From assembly GCF_018982965.1 (NCBI RefSeq), contig NZ_JACBYP010000007.1, positions 1-64,000 of the forward strand: 64,000 bases of DNA. Direction: 5' to 3'. Each line of letters begins with the position of its first letter. The stretch's first letter is position 1. The DNA comes from Streptomyces mayonensis. Lineage in GTDB: Bacteria > Actinomycetota > Actinomycetes > Streptomycetales > Streptomycetaceae. Below the pieces are notes generated by a model. That model was not told where the DNA came from, did no database searches, and saw nothing but the letters and a program-made list of their open reading frames with translations. A program made the position numbers and the translations under genes. Shown here one piece after another: positions 62,476 through 64,000 of the stretch.

Positions 62476-64000
62476 ATGTACGACGGAGCCGTGGCGGACC
62501 CGACGGCCACCGTGCGGGCGGGGGACCGGGACCGGCAGGGAGCGCCGGGAGCCTCCGGGGGGACGGATGCCGCTGGAGAGGCGGGCGCCCGCGGCACACC
62601 CGTTCCGCTCCGGCTCGCAGCCGTCTTCCTGCCCGCACCCCTCCCGCGCGACGGCCGCGTCGCCTTCTGGGACCCCGGGGACGGGCCTGTCCCCACCGGT
62701 CACGGTGCCGGTCCCGTCGGCACCGGTCACGAGGCCGGTCCTGTCCCCACCGGTCCCGTCGGCACCGGTCACGAGGCCGCGGCGGGGCGCGCCGGTGAGG
62801 CGCTCGCAGCGGACGTGCCGCACGCCCCGGGGCCCGCGCCCACGGAGCTCACCGTCGTACGGCGGCACGGCGCGGGTGCACGACGCCGCAGGACGCCCGC
62901 GCTGTCGTTGCCCCTCGCCGAGGCGCTGCCCCTCCTCGTCCGCGCCCGGCACGACCCCGCCGCCCACCCGGCCACCGCCTGCTGGGGCGCCGCCGCCCTG
63001 CACGCCCTGCGGCTCACCGCGCGCGGCCGGCTGCTGCCCGGCCTGACCGCGAGCGGACACGACGCCTGGCGGGCGGGTCCGCTCGACCCCGACGACATCG
63101 CGCACCTGCGCGCCGTGGCCGCGGCCCTGCCCCCGGAGGGCCACGCGGTTCCCCTGGACGGCCCCGGCCCGCTCCGACTGCCCGAGCCGGAGGCGCTGAT
63201 CCGGGCCTTCCTGGACGCGGTCGCCGACACCCTGCCGCGCAGCCCCGCCGCGCCGCACGTCTCGGGGCGCCCGTTCGCCGCGCGCACGGCCCAGCGACTG
63301 CCCGGTGCGCACGACTGGGCCGCGGAGGTCGCCGCCGGGATGGACGCGGGCGTACGGATCTCGCTCCGCCTGGACCTGTCGGCGTACGACCTGTTCGACG
63401 CGGACGCCGCCCCGGACGGCGTGCGCAGCGCGGGCGCGGCGATCGTGCAGGTGCACAGCCTCGCCGACCCCACTCTCGTGGCCGACGCCGCGGACCTGTG
63501 GTCGGGTGAGGCCGACGCGGCGTTCGGCACCCGGGCCCGTGTGGACGCCGCCCTCGCCGTGCGGCGCGCGGCGCGGATCTGGCCGCCGCTCGACCGGCTC
63601 ACCGAGCAGGACGTGCCCGACGTCCTCGCCCTCTCCGAGGACGAGGTCACCGACCTGCTCGGCGTGGCGGCCGGCCGATTGGCCGCCGCCGGGGTCGCCG
63701 TGCACTGGCCCCGCGACCTGGCCCAGGACCTCACCGCGACCGCGGTCGTCCGGCCCGCCCCCGGCTCCGCGACCGACGGCACCGGCTTCTTCGAGAGCGA
63801 GGACCTCCTCCAGTTCCGCTGGCAGCTGGCGATCGGCGGCGACCCGCTCACCGAGGCCGAAATGGACGCCCTCGCGGAGTCCCACCGCCCGGTCGTCCGG
63901 CTGCGCGACCGGTGGGTGCTGGTCGACCCCGCACTCGTCCGCCGGGCGCGCAAGCGCGACCTCGGCCTGCTCGACCCGGTCGACGCGCTCTCCGTCGCCC
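62476..64000 (+). CDS. SNF2-type helicase, N-terminal part (runs off the window)
   Basis: Open frame of 508 codons with no stop before the window edge. The N-terminus (PLRLAAVFLPAPLPRDGRVA) and the SNF2-associated region (LLVRARHDPAAHPATACWGA, LHALRLTARGRLLPGLTASG, then RISLRLDLSAYDLFDADAAP and FRWQLAIGGDPLTEAEMDAL, RDRWVLVDPALVRRA) match what I know of Streptomyces SNF2/DEAH helicases. The ATPase motifs would lie beyond 64000. ATG 62476 is preferred; GTG 62464 is in phase. A GPVPTGHGAGPVGTGHEAGP repeat (about 62690-62775) is encoded by a coding minisatellite near residues 73-100. Confidence 0.85.
   Translation, partial: MYDGAVADPTATVRAGDRDRQGAPGASGGTDAAGEAGARGTPVPLRLAAVFLPAPLPRDGRVAFWDPGDGPVPTGHGAGPVGTGHEAGPVPTGPVGTGHEAAAGRAGEALAADVPHAPGPAPTELTVVRRHGAGARRRRTPALSLPLAEALPLLVRARHDPAAHPATACWGAAALHALRLTARGRLLPGLTASGHDAWRAGPLDPDDIAHLRAVAAALPPEGHAVPLDGPGPLRLPEPEALIRAFLDAVADTLPRSPAAPHVSGRPFAARTAQRLPGAHDWAAEVAAGMDAGVRISLRLDLSAYDLFDADAAPDGVRSAGAAIVQVHSLADPTLVADAADLWSGEADAAFGTRARVDAALAVRRAARIWPPLDRLTEQDVPDVLALSEDEVTDLLGVAAGRLAAAGVAVHWPRDLAQDLTATAVVRPAPGSATDGTGFFESEDLLQFRWQLAIGGDPLTEAEMDALAESHRPVVRLRDRWVLVDPALVRRARKRDLGLLDPVDALSVA

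Noticed and set aside
61732..63885. A minus-strand open frame of 717 codons at the right end
   Set aside because: It is antisense to the SNF2-type helicase start, whose plus frame has real family sequence and continues past the window edge.

Overview
The window is chromosomal DNA of a Streptomyces-type actinomycete. GC is very high, codon third positions are almost always G or C, GTG starts and short ATGA/GTGA overlaps are common, and several starts look leaderless. It carries hallmark families: TIGR04222, DUF5955, HGxxPAAW, ROK next to a single-domain sugar ABC ATPase, and an SNF2 helicase with an associated N-terminal domain. From memory, unchecked, the gene order resembles the purine/glyoxylate locus of Streptomyces coelicolor. 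No rRNA, tRNA, CRISPR array, insertion sequence or integrase was seen.

Layout. 0-7.3 kb: a GAF-LuxR regulator diverges from two coupled acyl-CoA synthetases, then a secreted FG-GAP protein with a degenerate trypsin-like domain. 7.3-21 kb: first half of a purine-degradation system: glyoxylate carboligase, catalase, tartronate semialdehyde reductase, hydroxypyruvate isomerase, the uraD-uraH-uricase operon, an 8-oxoguanine deaminase-like enzyme and a purine permease. 21-36.3 kb: accessory genes: a thioesterase, a histidine phosphatase, a methyltransferase-UbiA prenyltransferase operon, an aminotransferase/HxlR pair, a von Willebrand A membrane pair, two divergent IucA/IucC siderophore synthetases, a frameshifted HGxxPAAW gene, an orphan cytochrome c oxidase subunit I and a HipA-like kinase. 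36.4-51.7 kb: malate synthase, a MobA-like nucleotidyltransferase and DUF5955. Then an apparently inserted amide/hydantoin module (FAD oxidase, MFS carrier, HyuB, HyuA and a LuxR/substrate-binding-protein fusion regulator), followed by the IclR regulator AllR, allantoinase and allantoicase. 52-55.4 kb: an acetyltransferase and a two-component system. 55.4-62.4 kb: a GntR-controlled sugar uptake locus (Gfo/Idh dehydrogenase, lipoprotein, permease, ATPase, ROK kinase). The window ends inside an SNF2-type helicase gene.

How it works together. Urate is oxidised by uricase, giving H2O2 (removed by the catalase) and 5-hydroxyisourate, which UraH and UraD convert to S-allantoin. Allantoinase and allantoicase yield urea and ureidoglycolate, a source of glyoxylate. 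Glyoxylate is either condensed by Gcl and reduced by GlxR (Hyi interconverting hydroxypyruvate) or combined with acetyl-CoA by malate synthase. No ureidoglycolate lyase, urease or xanthine dehydrogenase gene is in the window.

The strongest new observations are regulatory and structural. First, a TTCC-N7-GGAA operator occurs in pairs exactly 21 bp apart at the gcl, hyi, catalase, malate synthase and allR/allB promoters. Second, an inverted repeat TCAACA-N3-TGTTGA overlaps the -35 box of the uraD operon and of the catalase, with a weaker copy at malate synthase. Third, tandem repeats appear to have arisen by duplication of gene 3' ends including the stop codon at five unrelated genes.
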